Source: Cristatella mucedo
Lineage: Eukaryota > Bryozoa > Phylactolaemata > Cristatellidae
Length of the DNA: 64,000 nucleotides
Direction of reading: 5' to 3'
Assembly: GCA_009760855.2 (NCBI GenBank)
Contig: WPIO01000274.1
Location: 1 to 64,000, forward strand
Shown: positions 35,337 to 47,096 of the stretch, one piece after another
How positions within the stretch are numbered: position 1 is the first letter of the stretch
Layout: each line of letters starts with the position of its first letter
The notes under the pieces: model-generated
What the model saw: only the letters and a program-made list of their open reading frames with translations
Told to the model about the DNA's origin: nothing
Database searches by the model: none
Position numbers and translations under genes: made by a program

Positions 35337-36805
35337 CATGTGATAAACTGATGCTAAATTACTAGTCATGGGAAAACCCAGTGTGATTCAGAAATTGGAA
35401 AGGCTGGTGCTCAAAAGTGGCTCTGCCAGCACATCTACATTGAATCAGGTCGAAAAATTGGTGTCATGTTACAAAGTGACCTCTCGTTAGACGACCACAT
35501 CAGCTCCACAGTCAAATCTGCCTACTTTCAGCTTCATAACAATGCTAAAATTCGGGCTTGTTTGGATAAGGATACCACGTCTAAGTTGGTCCATGCATTT
35601 GTGAAGTCCCGACCTGACTTCTGTAACTCGCTGCTGGCTGGCCTACCGACATGGGAAATCAGGCGATTACAGGTGGTGCAAAACTCGGAAGCTAGGCTCG
35701 TCTGTCGTGAGCGTCACGGTTGCCACATGTAATGTAATGTATGTAATGTATCTCCGTCAGTAACTCCACAAAGTCATAAAGACCATGTGGGTGTTACGCA
35801 GGAGAGTTTTCTATAGCCCATTCACAGCCCAAGCGGCTTTCGGTAGGCATTCGGTAGCCAACAGACTTCGTCTCACGCAACAAAGAAAAAGTGGGAAGCA
35901 CAGCAGAGTTAGGAGAGCAGTTGAGGTAGTGAGTAGCATAGAAGTAGCAGCTCAGGACCGCTGAAAAAGATGTGCCATAGTCGGCAGTTGGAGAGTAGAT
36001 GTCGTTGCATAAGAATTGTGGAAGCGAGTTCCACAGTCTAGGACCTGCAGAGCTAAAGCTTCTGTCGCCAACTGTCTTTAAGCGGAGGAATGGGACAGCT
36101 AATTCATTGTCCACACAGGACCTGAGGGTGCGAAAATGCTGAAACTGATGCAGCAGTTCAGCTAGGTACGAAGGAGCATAGCCGTGGCGGGCCTTGTGGG
36201 TCAGCCTAAGAACTTTGCTCTGCATCCTTTGCTCAACCGGCAACCATTCTAGCTCTCGCACCACCTCTCGCCGATCTGCTCTGGCTACCAGTCAAGCAAC
36301 GGATCGACTTCAGAGTTGGTCGCTCACTTTTAGGTCACTCCATTCTTTGGCTAGAGCCTATCCCTCAGATCTACTGCCCCACCAGGCCAAACCTCGCAAA
36401 ACCTGCTATTCGGAATCCAACAGTCTAGAAATACCTCGTACAAACCTTAAAACCTTTGGAGACCGTGCATTTAGTTCGCATGCTCCAAAAGCCTGGAACT
36501 CTCTCCCGACTTGCGTCAGAATATCCCCTAACTTGACCATATTTAAAAATAATTTAAAAACACCTATTTAGGACAGAATTTAGTGGGTCCCTGTGATTCC
36601 TCCTTCATGTGCTTATGCGTGCTGACACTACATGCTGCCACTAACCACATTTGCATGCTTACCTTGTGCATGTCACCCATAACCACTTTGTTCATGTCGT
36701 TTATCAAGCATGATATTACTTGCGATTCAATCGAGTTTCACCTTGCAGCAAATCTAAAGCGCCTAGAAAGAGATTGAGTTCTTTGAGGGCGCTTTATCAA
36801 ATGCA
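35337..36805 (+). mobile_element. Alpha LINE fragment split by a beta insertion
   Basis: Part 1 (35,337-35,740) covers the late RT region (SSTVKSAYFQLHNNAKIRAC). Part 2 (36,258-36,805) covers LTFRSLHSLARAYPSDLLP to the 3' hairpin and a short tail. The break falls within the codons for CRERxxCHxTPLLADLHW and is filled by a beta copy. With the insert removed, the two parts are collinear with 27,200-28,165. Confidence 0.88.
35741..36257 (-). mobile_element. Beta LINE 3' fragment nested in alpha
   Basis: A ~517 bp 5'-truncated beta copy. It retains a 156-codon frame with SFSSAGPRLWNSLP and a clear (ACATT)-type 3' tail (atgtaatgtaatgtatgtaa on the plus strand). It shows the full tail that has eroded in the array copies. 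Confidence 0.9.
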
Positions 36806-37470
36806 TTGAAATTAATATTAACATGCTTTGGTAGTGATAGCTGTTAATCATATGCCAATAATTGAATGAGCCTGTTATTTGGCTCTCTTTTATTAGCTTT
36901 AGTTCAGCCCTCCACTAACTTGATTGTATTGGTCAGGATCTCTGTGTGACTGTTCTGTTTCCTGCTCGACAGTTAGCATATAGTTCACTGTGTTAGAGAA
37001 TGTGGGGATAACTGCACCTAGTGAAATGACGGATCTCGCTGTGTTACTCTGCAGGTAACAGGTGCAGAGTAACGTGCCGAGCCGCCTTAGGCTATTGGCC
37101 AGGCAGTTCGATGAGTGAGGACAGCTCAAAAAGCCATTTTGAAATTCGGACGTCCAAAATCCGTGCCGAAGCTTAGTGGGTATGCTGCCAGCACCAACGC
37201 CGGTTGGACCTCTCTCTAGTCAATGGTTCGGGGTCATTATCGATAATATTGAGAAATTGTGCAGTCATTCACGGCTAGTATATGCATTTATAACAACAAT
37301 TAGCTATTAATTAAGCTCTTTTTAAGGTGTCTAATTATATTGCTAGTCACTTTAATGATGTTGACAAGTGAGGTAGTTGCAAACTTTTAGGTCAGGGAAA
37401 GCTGAATGTTGGCAAGTCACTGGTACAGCTGTCTGTGTCAGCTCCTTGGAAATTATAGTTCAACATAGCA
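36806..37470. other. Spacer, nothing recognised
   Basis: A short inverted pair, ctctgcaggtaacaggtgcagag (7 bp arms), lies near 37,050-37,072. Otherwise no feature. Confidence 0.5.
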
Positions 37471-37473
37471 TAG

Positions 37474-37540
<67 letters not shown>

Positions 37541-37547
37541 CAGAGAA

Positions 37548-37580
<33 letters not shown>
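37471..37580. repeat. (GA)n microsatellite
   Basis: About 110 bp of GA repeat with occasional GAAA and GACA interruptions. It creates long Arg/Glu and Ser/Leu frames that are not genes. Confidence 0.95.
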
Positions 37581-38635
37581 ACTCTGTCAAACGAGAACAT
37601 AAGTACCTAAACCTGCCCCCTTGTTTTGTACACTTTTTAGAGATTAATATGATTACATTTGAACAGTTGACTTTAAACATTACACTTGAAACTATAACAA
37701 GAGAAACGATAAGAACTATAACAAGAGAAACGATAAGCTTATGTAGAATAATAAGGCTCTCTTATGGAACCTTGCAAATAAATAACATTAGTGCATGCCT
37801 GACATGAACTTTTTAGTATTTAAATCAAGTTTATTTGTCTCAGCTGCATACAACTAGGCTCCTCCAGTAAATTCTGGTTTATTCTTGAGAAAATTTGCGT
37901 TGTATACTCAGAAGAGCTATGTCGGCAATAATTTGGTTAGTTGTTAACCATCTCCAACCAGTCATTTATTCCACTGTTCCTTACTGAAGTTATCAATAAT
38001 GGCCTCTCTACACGTTATTCCTATGACAGAGTATGCAAAAAAACACTTGCATGGTAAATATTTGGCATAATGCGGCTTTAATACTATGGAAGTTAGTTGA
38101 CCGTTCCATAGTGGCTTGAGAACGAACCACGAACAGCTCCTGTCAACTTTAACTCTGCCTTAATACGATTAATTAATGGCTGTTTATACAACTGAGGGCA
38201 GATTAGACAATGCAGATAAAATTATCCCATTCATGCTTTTGCAGCAGTTACCATATTTATATGTCCTTATGGTGTGTTTTCATAGTTTGGCTCATACTCA
38301 AATGATCTATGGTTGACCGTGATGACAAGCATGTGCAATAAATATTGCTACTTAAAAAATTGGGTTGCAAGTTGGACAATCGCAGGCACTTTGCATGTCT
38401 GCTACTTGCTTGAAGCAATGATAAAAACTATTAAGACATATGTATCGTACCTTAACATAACTTAATTGCTTTATCAGTGCTTCATGTAGGCTGCTATAGA
38501 AGCATCTCAAATTAGAAGTTGCTTTAGCACTGTCTGCAAGAACAAGCAGATTCAGGAATTGTTTTATGAATCCACCAAAGTGTTTGTACCTAAGAGATTC
38601 TGTGTTGCTTCTTTTTCAACGTCAAATCAGGCAAA
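37581..38635. other. Spacer with a short direct duplication
   Basis: aactataacaagagaaacgat occurs twice in tandem at about 37,689 and 37,712. Nothing else recognised. Confidence 0.5.
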
Positions 38636-38639
38636 TTCG

Positions 38640-38870
38640 TGATGTCAGTCAAGAGTGAATGCCAGGCTGGTGGAACCAACTAGGGACGTGTATAATTTCC
38701 AAGGGCCTTGATTTTGGTTAGACTCGTTGGAGGAAGTATGCCTACCTAGCCTTATTGCGAAGTAGTTCCCTTTTAAAGGTCAGAGTATGAGAATGAAAGT
38801 GCCTACAAGTGAGTGACAGAACCTTGAAGTAGATAGCAGCAGTTAGCATACATCTTAAATGCAGCCATTT
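38640..38870 (-). mobile_element. Degraded alpha LINE fragment
   Basis: gtgaatgccaggctggtgg and gtgagtgacagaaccttgaag match the reverse of alpha 3' coding sequence. The borders are approximate. Confidence 0.5.
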
Positions 38871-39037
38871 CAAGACGAACTGCCGAGCTCTTATTGGGTA
38901 GCCTAATTGAAGCTCAATTGAAGACGCGTTTGGGGTTCTCCCAAGTTTCCATGGAAGCGTGATTGTGGCAGATGTGTGCTGCTTCTGTTAGAGGTGCCAT
39001 TCTCAGGATTGCACAGCCTGCATTAGCATCGTGGTGA

Positions 39038-39262
39038 ATGACAAGTTTGCATTTGACTTCGAGGCCTATGTACTCTGACCTTAAATGGCTTACCCCATAT
39101 GTCAGCCGTTGCTTGCGTCCTTCATACCTAGCTGAAGTGCTGCGCCAGTTTCAGCTTCCACGAGTTTTAAAGTTGGCTATAGGCAGTGAATTAGCTGTTC
39201 CATTCTCATTCTTCAAGCCTCTTGGGAACAGAAAATCTTTGCTGGCTGGTCCTCGCTAGGAC
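39038..39262 (+). mobile_element. Beta LINE fragment
   Basis: The frame reads RPSYLAEVLRQFQL, then SELAVPFSFFKPLGN and LLAGPR, matching beta ORF2 C-terminal sequence; broken on both sides. Confidence 0.7.
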
Positions 39263-39264
39263 CA

Positions 39265-40320
39265 AGCAATGCGAGCAAACAAAACTCCTACAGCTTCAGG
39301 CACATTTAGACACATTCACAGGGCAGGCAGGTTCAAGGAAATCTGCTTAAAGCAAGTCTTTAGCTGCACCTCATGTTAATGTTGTAAGGGGGGCCAGATC
39401 TGAGGAAGCAAAGCCGGCAGCAGCAGCATCAGGTTTTCGCCTTAACAACAGCTATTTCTCTATTCAGACGACTATGCTAAGCTTTACCTAATGCCTCAGG
39501 CTTTGCACAGCACGACTCTCGTGACACAACTTCCTAACAGAATAATTAATTATAGCAGACGTTTCCTAGTCTAAAAATCGACAAGAGTGACGCAGCCATG
39601 GACTCTCACATGGGTGTGACAAATAAGTAACAGTTTCCATCCTCTTTCTCATACGATATGAAATCCTTGCCTGCTGCAAAATGCTGCAGATCGACATGAC
39701 ATCTCAGAAGAACGTGTGCTCTGATTTCTGTCAGATAATACGTTCAAAATAAAAGCCGTCACGTAATATCTGTTTACACTTTTAGTATTTTAGGTACAGC
39801 GCTACATGGGCATAGTTTCAGTGCACCTACACTCTCTCGAACTCACTCTTTCTCTTCAAATCCCTTGGTGACAGTCATATATTCTAAGTCAATTACTGCA
39901 GTGCCGAAAATGCCATAATTTTTTACAATTTTTGTACTCTGGGAAAAATGAACGAATGGCTTTGCCTAAGGCTGCTTAATTGCCAAAACCCTTCATTTAT
40001 CCCGAAGGCCTTGCTGAAAGACCTCTTGCTTACGGTTGGCTTTAAGTGGCTATTCAACACTGAACTCAAAAGCAAAGATTGGAATCACTCTGCATCTGAT
40101 AATCGCTCAATGCACAAAAGGCGACATAAGTTTCAACGCACTTTAATGCTTGGTGGTAAGCTGTCACATCATCTAGCGTTTCTCCAAGTGTGAAACCACT
40201 ATGAAAGTCGATACAGCTAAAAGTTTAGGTCGCAAGCAGGAAGAAACTAGGCCACTGCCGCCGACTATGAATATGGCTGCAAGGCAAGTTTAAAAGTTCC
40301 AGAGATTTGACCTAGTGTCT
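39265..40320. other. Spacer, nothing recognised
   Basis: An 81-codon frame at 39,948-40,193 has no recognisable features. Confidence 0.5.
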
Positions 40321-40324
40321 CATT

Positions 40325-40705
40325 AGCTAAAAGAGCTACGGTGGCTGCCAGTGGATCAACGGTTACAGGACGAAGTTCTTACGCTGATCCACAAGGCCTG
40401 CCACGGCTTAGCTTCTCCAGACCTAGCTGAAATGCTGCACAAGTTTCAACCTTCTCGGCCCCCCTCTCCTTGTATGGACAATGAATTAGCTTCTCCATGC
40501 CACTGCTTCAAGGCAGTTTGCGACAGAAGCTGTAGCTATGCAGGTCCTAGACTGTGGAAATCGCTTCCATAACTCTTGCACAACAACAACTACCCTTCTG
40601 CTACTGACTATGGCTCTCCCTTTTCAGCAGTTCTGAGCTGCAACTTCCATGCAACTCACTACCTCAACTGCTATCCTGACTCAATACTTTACTTATTCAA
40701 CTAGC
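40325..40705 (+). mobile_element. Beta LINE 3' fragment
   Basis: The sequence taaaagagctacggtggctg starts the fragment. The frame then gives QDEVLTLIHKACHGLASPDL and SCSYAGPRLWKSLP, with a degraded cattcac-like Cys/His tail after 40,640. Confidence 0.8.
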
Positions 40706-40857
40706 TGCTTCAATAAGCTTATTCAAGTAGCTGCTCTACCGACTCGTCTACATGCCCAAAGCCTCGGGCAGTTATTCGGCATCGGCAGAAGGAACAGTCA
40801 AAAATGCATCTTTGCTCCATAGTAAATATGTAGGTCACTTAAAGGTCATTTTCTTCA

Positions 40858-41212
40858 TGATAATAACAACAATATTGATGCATACCCTCTGAGAACTTAA
40901 TATCTTTATTGGCACTTTAAGTTTGATGCAAAGGAAGCACGACCGAATGATTAGTGGCATCATGCTCAATAAAAAAGAAGTATAACATGGTTGGAGGAGA
41001 CGAGCACATTGTCAGGATGCACAGGTAGTTAGTGGCTGTGGGCACAGTGTCAGCAGGCTTAAGCAGATATGGACAAATTACAGACCCACTAAATACTATC
41101 TAAAATGTATGAGTTTTAGTTCTCTTTTTAAATTTTCACAAGTTAGGAGATTTCGTGACACATATCCATATGAACCGAAGGCGTGCTCTCCAAAGGATTT
41201 AAGATTTTACTT
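40858..41212 (-). mobile_element. Alpha LINE 3' fragment
   Basis: The (ATT)n tail remnant at the low coordinate (ataataacaacaatattg) is followed by the hairpin (ttggcactttaag), ttagtggctgtgggcacagt and ctccaaaggatttaag. All are in minus-strand alpha order. Confidence 0.75.
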
Positions 41213-41214
41213 TT

Positions 41215-41836
41215 TATTGTATGCTAAGAAAGCCCTGGCATGGCACTTATTTTTTAGTATTTAGTAATGAAAACTAGAGTTAATTTTTGAGTCGCTTGGA
41301 GGAGCTGGCGATTTAGTACCTTTACTCATGGTTTAGTTCAGCCCTTCAGGAAAAACAGACTTTCCTGCCGATGGTAAACTAATCTACAGTTTTATAGAGG
41401 TGTGTCTAGGCTTTTTATGGAACTGCTAACATGGCACTTATTTTTATATTTAAATGAAAACCAGAGCCTCTTGAATGCTGTTTTTTTGCTTGAGAGAATG
41501 TATGCTGTCTGTTCCCTCTTGAATGCCTCTTTTTGCTTGAGAGAATGTATGCCGTCTACTTGTAAAACCTAGGTTTTATGTAATTTAATTAGTTTAAACA
41601 ACAATGTAATTAGTAATTAAGTATCTCCAGTCAGGTATGTATTTCACTGCTCATTGCGGAATTCTATGTGTAATAGTAACGATAAATAATTGCCCAGCAG
41701 CTTATTTGTACGGCTACGTCTGCTAGCATAATATGCATGAAAGAATATTACATTATTTGCCTCTGCTAGTGCCAAGTCGTTTTTTGACAATTTTCTGTTG
41801 ACAATTTCGGTTGAGCTCTCTCTTGTTTTGCTTTAG
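41215..41836. other. Intron before the Roc-COR exon
   Basis: AT-rich. A ~60 bp direct duplication lies at about 41,468 and 41,519 (tgcttgagagaatgtatgc occurs twice). It ends in the acceptor ttttgctttag. Confidence 0.6.
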
Positions 41837-43673
41837 GCGTTTGCTGGACATGGAAACATGATAACTGAGCTGCCAGATGAAGTTGTTCATACCTCACTGA
41901 CCAATCTCTCATTGGAAGGCAATCCAATGGTTTTTCCACCTAGTGAGGTGTGTGACCAGGGAATTAAAGCTATTCGGCAGTACTTCCGAGATAGCAGTCA
42001 GGGGAAGGAATCGCTATGCAATGATACTATCAACATGCTTGGAGACACGGGAGCAGGAAAGACTAGCATCGTTCAGTCGTTACTCTTCGGCCGGCCATCC
42101 ACTGCTGCAGCTGACGATAGAACTCGTGTGATAGATCAGAGCCTTGTAAACATTGAAAATCAGATCATAAATGTGAATGACTTTGGTGGACATGAAATTT
42201 ATCAAACAGTGGTTCCAATATTTTTGCCTTCCAATGGACTTTGCATAATTGCGTTCGACGTATTCAAAAACCTTAAGAAGCAGAAGGAGCAGGTAAACAA
42301 GTGGCTTATGACGATATTTGCTAAATCAACCGAGATACGAGTTATCGTAGTTGGCACGCATTCCGATCTTCTTGTTGAACCAGGCCAACTAAAGGTTGTG
42401 GAAGAAGAGATGGAGAAGTACGTAAAAGAAATTCAGCTGTCTGCTGAAGAAGAGCTTACATTTCATATAAATGCACTTGAATCAAGTCCGGATTCCTCCA
42501 AAACTAACGTCGACTTCCTCAAACAGCATCTTGAAAATATAAAAGATGCTGACATTCAAGTCACAACGATGAGCTGCAAAGACAGAGGTGAAAATCGCAT
42601 AGGTGAATTGAGATCATTAATCAAGAAAAAACTAAAGGCCTCGGAGCAATATCCTGCAACATGGTGTCATATTATGAAAGAAATAAGGGGCCTTAAGTCA
42701 GACGATGACAACTATCGACCATATTTGGAATGGGAGCAGGTCAGAAAAGTTTATGCAAGACACTTGGAGCCGGAGCCGGACGACTCCACACTGAAAGCTA
42801 TACTTAGATCTCTCGTATCTACATCCCAGATTATATGGCTAGAGAGCTCTTCGTCTCTTAAACACTTAGTTTTCAATCAACCTCAACGAATTGTTGACGA
42901 TTTAAAGAAGATATTGCATCACAAATATTCCGAAAGTCATAAAAACGACTACTATTACCAAGACTGTATGAATTTATATCGTCAATGGGAACTTCATAGA
43001 GATTTCTTTGCCCAGTTGCTGGGAAGTGAACATGTCAATGCTGTCAGCGATTTTATGCAACATTTTCACATGATCGCCAAGTCTTCTGAGGAAAAGTACA
43101 TCTTGACTGCCAATCTCCCTGAGCAGCCTCCTTCTAGGCTGCAAGAGTGGCTAAGAAAGGCAGCTGAAGATCCTCCTGTTTGCTTGCGGCTCAGCTTCTT
43201 GAGAGATCTCATGCCACTTGCTTTCTTTCCAACGAACCTTGCATCAATGTTATCCTGGCTGTTTTCGGAAAAAGCTGAGCCAGAATTCTGGAAGGATGGT
43301 ATGCTTGTCAAACTGCATGGTGTACCTATAATAATGAGACGTAACAAGAGTGCTTTGGAATTGGTGGCATTTTCAACAGCTGGCAAGAATGAAGTCTGGA
43401 GACCTTTAAATTCCTTGCTTGACTGCATCACTAAGAATGTGGCAATGTCGTGGAAAGGCGTCAAACCGATGTGTACGCTTATCTGCCCTGGATCGAGATA
43501 CCTGGAGAGCCTGCTTCCAACGGACCAACCACCTCTGGGACGTTTAGTGGATTGGAATGAACTGGCGAAAAACGGGCAAACTAGAGCTGAGATTACACTA
43601 CATTCAAGAACCTGGTATTGCAACAAGTGCTGCTATGAAATACCTTTGATGTGGATGTATCTACAACAGCCAG
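41837..43673 (+). CDS. ROCO gene, Roc GTPase and COR exon
   Basis: A large 1,837 nt exon, entered in phase 0 at AFAGHGN. Residues below are counted from the Met at 41,858. Residues 1-40 finish the LRR region (ITELPDEVV, LTNLSLEGNP). The Roc GTPase follows: P-loop GDTGAGKTS (62-70), G3 DFGGHEIY (108-115), G4 VVGTHSD (164-170) and a G5-like SCKDRG (239-244). COR covers about 265-605, including FFPTNLASMLSWLF and WNELAKNG. Known family role: Roc-COR is a dimerising GTPase module in LRR signalling proteins such as LRRK and MFHAS1. The G4 motif is THSD rather than NKxD, a form familiar in Roc domains. The frame stays open 20 nt past a donor at 43,674 (cag|gtatga), so further exons are likely; no kinase is visible in the window. 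Alternatively, read-through gives a stop at 43,691-43,693. Confidence 0.95.
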
Positions 43674-43693
43674 GTATGACCACACATCGTTAG

Positions 43694-44190
43694 TGCTCTA
43701 CTCGTGAGATAATCTTCGTGAGCCTTAAAATGGGTCACGTTTAGACAAGGCTTTGTTGACCTTGGAGACTTGTAGTACGTCCTGATTTTATTATTGCTTT
43801 CACTCTACCCCAGTTCGACTAATGGACTGATATGGTGCTTTGCCTTAGGTGATGCACTTTAGTCTCTCCGTTGTATTATCTGATTTAGTCTCTGGTTCTA
43901 GGTAGGTTCTGCAACTTTCTTAAGAGCTGGTGCCCATACGATACTGTTTATTTAACGTATAAACTCAGCAAAATCTGTTTTGTGTACCTCTCCACTATGT
44001 TCTGTGCAGTTTTCGGCCGTTAAACAGACCGTAAACTAACTCACTGTTGGACTCGGAGGGGTCACCCTGACCAGTCAGCCTAATAGCTGCAGAAGTATTA
44101 CTGGTCGGCCTGTCAGGATTATTGTCTGCTTAAGCTGTCTCTTTCATTTGAAGACTTATGCAGCCTGCTTTATTTGTGCAGCAGGTAACC
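43694..44190. other. Region after the Roc-COR exon, nothing recognised
   Basis: No AATAAA signal was seen here, which favours splicing at 43,674 over termination at 43,693. Confidence 0.5.
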
Positions 44191-44194
44191 GTAA

Positions 44195-44720
44195 TAAGAG
44201 TAATAATAATACATTGTATATAGAGCCCTCAGAGAACCCAATCTCGGTCTAGGCTCTTTACATTTGCTCCAAAAGAAGCACGTTCGAGTGGTTAGTGGTA
44301 GCATGCTCTACGGCAACAAGTATAGCATGGTTAGAAATGACATGCTTAGAGTCAGCATGCAAATATTGTTAGTGGTAGCTTGCACAGCCTCAGACAGTGT
44401 AAGCACGTAATGGACGAATCACGTGGACCTAGTAAAAGCTGTGATAAATAGATGTGTTTGCAGTTTCTTTTTAAATTCAGTCAAGTCAGGGGATGTAAGT
44501 AGTTCGGGCTGCTAGCCTGCATTCATGCAGGCATAATGAGACCTTACGTCACTTGGGACAAAACTGAAAACGTTGCCCTCCCTTGTCATAAAGTGATGCA
44601 AAATAGCTCCACCACAGAAGTAACTTTAAACACTCATATAGCAGCCCTATCGAGTCGAGAAAGTTTTATTAACCGCAGTACATGTTAAAGGTATCTAACG
44701 CAGCTTTAACCTGTGTGAAT
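44195..44720 (-). mobile_element. Alpha LINE 3' fragment
   Basis: The tail remnant (agtaataataata) at 44,203 is followed by the hairpin: GAGCCC (44,223-44,228) and GGCTCTTT (44,252-44,259). On the minus strand this reads AAAGAGCC ... GGGCTCT, a third version of the covarying stem. The 3' coding remnants follow. Confidence 0.75.
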
Positions 44721-44756
44721 TTTTATCCTTGAACGTTGTTGACTGGTCGATGCAAG

Positions 44757-45330
44757 CCTAATCAAATGGTTCGTGGTAACATGCTCGATTACAAAAAGCA
44801 TAACATGGTTAGAGGTGACATGCACACGGTCAGCATGCAAATACGATTAGTGGCAGCATGCACAGTTTCAACATACGTAAGCACACAAAGAACGGATCGC
44901 ATGGAAAGACTAAATGCTGTGATAAATATATGCTTTAGCTTATTTTTAAACTTGCTCAAGCCAGGGAATGTCGTGAAGCTAGTCGGATGAAATTTCCAGA
45001 CTTTGGGAGCATGCTAACTATTGGCACAGTCTCCAAATAGTTTGAAGGCTCGTATGAGATACGAGTAAACAACTATATTCCGAGAAGCATGTGATAGGAT
45101 GCTTAGCATGATGGAGGATCCGATAGGTGGGCTGGTCAAGCTCCCTCAGCCAAACAACCCTCACTGCAACACTGCAACACGGCGGCTCTATGCCTGCAAT
45201 GTGTAGTGACCTGGAGCTTGCAATAAGCCAACGATAAAAAGACATTGCATTATTGAAGGTGCTCAGCACTAGCAACAAAATCTTATTAGTGAAAGCAATA
45301 CAATTCCCTCTACTTTACGGCTGACACACA
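44757..45330 (-). mobile_element. Second alpha LINE 3' fragment
   Basis: catggttagaggtgacatgc, gcagcatgcacagtttcaac and cttagcatgatggaggatcc follow in minus-strand alpha order. It lies next to the previous copy in the same orientation. Confidence 0.7.
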
Positions 45331-45427
45331 AGGGCGACTGACAGCCGACTGGCTACAGGCTTACAGCATTTCAAGCTCAGCGCTAGACTAGCAGAGCTTT
45401 GCACCAACTATAAGCTCCTGATTTATA

Positions 45428-45572
45428 TAATTCATTTTTTTTGTTTTTTCAAGCATGATTTTACTTACTATTCTATTGCATATCACTTTGCAGCAAATGT
45501 AAAGCGCCTAGAAAGAGATTAAGTTCTCTGAGGGCGCTTTATCACGTACAATATTATTATTATTATTGTTAT
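45428..45572 (+). mobile_element. Alpha LINE 3' tail copy
   Basis: A ~145 bp tail with a complete hairpin (aaagcgcctagaaagag, then gagggcgcttt) and (ATT)n. A minus-strand alpha body abuts the (ATT)n tract. Confidence 0.88.
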
Positions 45573-46930
45573 TACCTGGCTGGTAAACCACCAAGAAGCA
45601 TGTTACAGAAGTCGAGACGGATGTCACAAATGCATGGTGGAATTTACATGTAATATCACTGTCTAAGCAAGCGCGAATTTCAGCAATGTTAAATATCTGA
45701 ACGAAGGCAGACTGAACTATTTAGGTGATGTTGTCTTACAGTACAAGCTCACTTCAAAACAGGGCACCTAGGTTACGTGCAGATCCATTAGTAGGTATGC
45801 TGGCTGAGCCTATTTTGAGAGTTAAGCTTTCCAAGTTTTAAACTAAACTCAGTTTGCCCATAACTAGTAAATTGGCTTTATCCTCATTTAATCTGAGTGA
45901 GGTTGCTGCTATCCATGTGCAGATTTCATCAATGCGTGCAGCAAGGGAGTTGAAAGAGCCAGGATGTCCAGCTGGATGGCTGTAAGGGAGGACAGCAAAG
46001 GTACACTGACAGTCGTCGACATCATGTAGTGAAAGTCTAGATTGTGCTTGGCAATATTGTCGGCGTCAGGGATAGTATAAAGGGTGAAGAAAATCAGATC
46101 ACACGCAGAGCCCCGGAGTTCTCCATTCTTCAGTGAGTTCTCGGATGATTTTCTTCCGTTCACATCGATGCTCAGGAGTTCTCCAGAGTTGTTAGACCTA
46201 AACCATTTTAGTGCAGTGCCAGTGATGCCTGGGCGAGGTGAGGAGCGCTCGAGATGTAGTTTATGACCAATAGTATTAAACCTGTGTCATAGATCTAGCA
46301 AAACAAGTAGAGAGGGTTCACCTAAGTCTACATTGCTGAGAAGGTCGTCGTAAACCCTAAGCAGGGTTACTCTGTGGAGTGATAGGTTCTAGAACCAGAC
46401 TTTAACGTGCTTGCTAGGTTAGCAGCTTCTCTGTAGACGAGTTTAGCTGGTCTGCCACAACTAGTTCTTGTGTCTTTGAGAGGAACATTAGAATGGAGAG
46501 TGCACGGATGCTGATCAAGCGGTTTTTGTCTAGTTTTTCTTTTTCTTTATTAGTGGCCTAACTGCAGCCTTTTTGGAAGTGGCCCGGATATGTAGTGATG
46601 CTAAATGCATTATTTTGATGTTAGGTGGCAGATGATGCCATGGCAGCAGATCTATGCTTCATAGAGTTATGACAGGGGATGTACGGTCAAGAAGATTGAT
46701 ATACTTCTTGGATTTGAAGATGAATTGAGGATGAGGTCACTAGTGGCCTCCGTGAGTGTAGACATTGAGATGCTGCACGGAATTTAGGGTGAGGAGTCCT
46801 GTGGGGTCGTTAACGATTGACAGAAGTGTTAAAGGGGTGCTGCTGCCTTAGGAGTCTAGACTCTAATCTTGTCTATTGTGCCTAAAGTGAAGCTGAAGAA
46901 GTGATCATGTAGATCTTCAAACCCAATTAC
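45573..46930 (-). mobile_element. Degraded alpha LINE body
   Basis: It begins with the reverse of RLDFCNMLLGGLPA (ggtaaaccaccaagaagcat). It continues through the RT region (caatattgtcggcgtcaggg) to the linker (cttcttggatttgaagatga) near 46,720. The order fits one minus-strand RT. The 3' end is absent. Confidence 0.7.
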
Positions 46931-47096
46931 TATGAAGAGATTGTTGCATTTGTTGAAAGAATGAATCGAACATTAAGCTGAAAGAGCCTATTTGCACAGT
47001 GTTAAAAGGAAATCGAAAGTATTAATATAGGAGAATTAGTGTTTAGAAACAAAGAGTGAGTATAAAGGTAGGAGAACCATGAAAATGCCAGGAACA

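Noticed and set aside
37377-37680. Arg/Glu-rich and Ser/Leu-rich frames
   Set aside because: Translation of the (GA)n microsatellite on the two strands.
43066-43626. 186-codon minus-strand frame
   Set aside because: Antisense to the COR coding sequence; no independent features.
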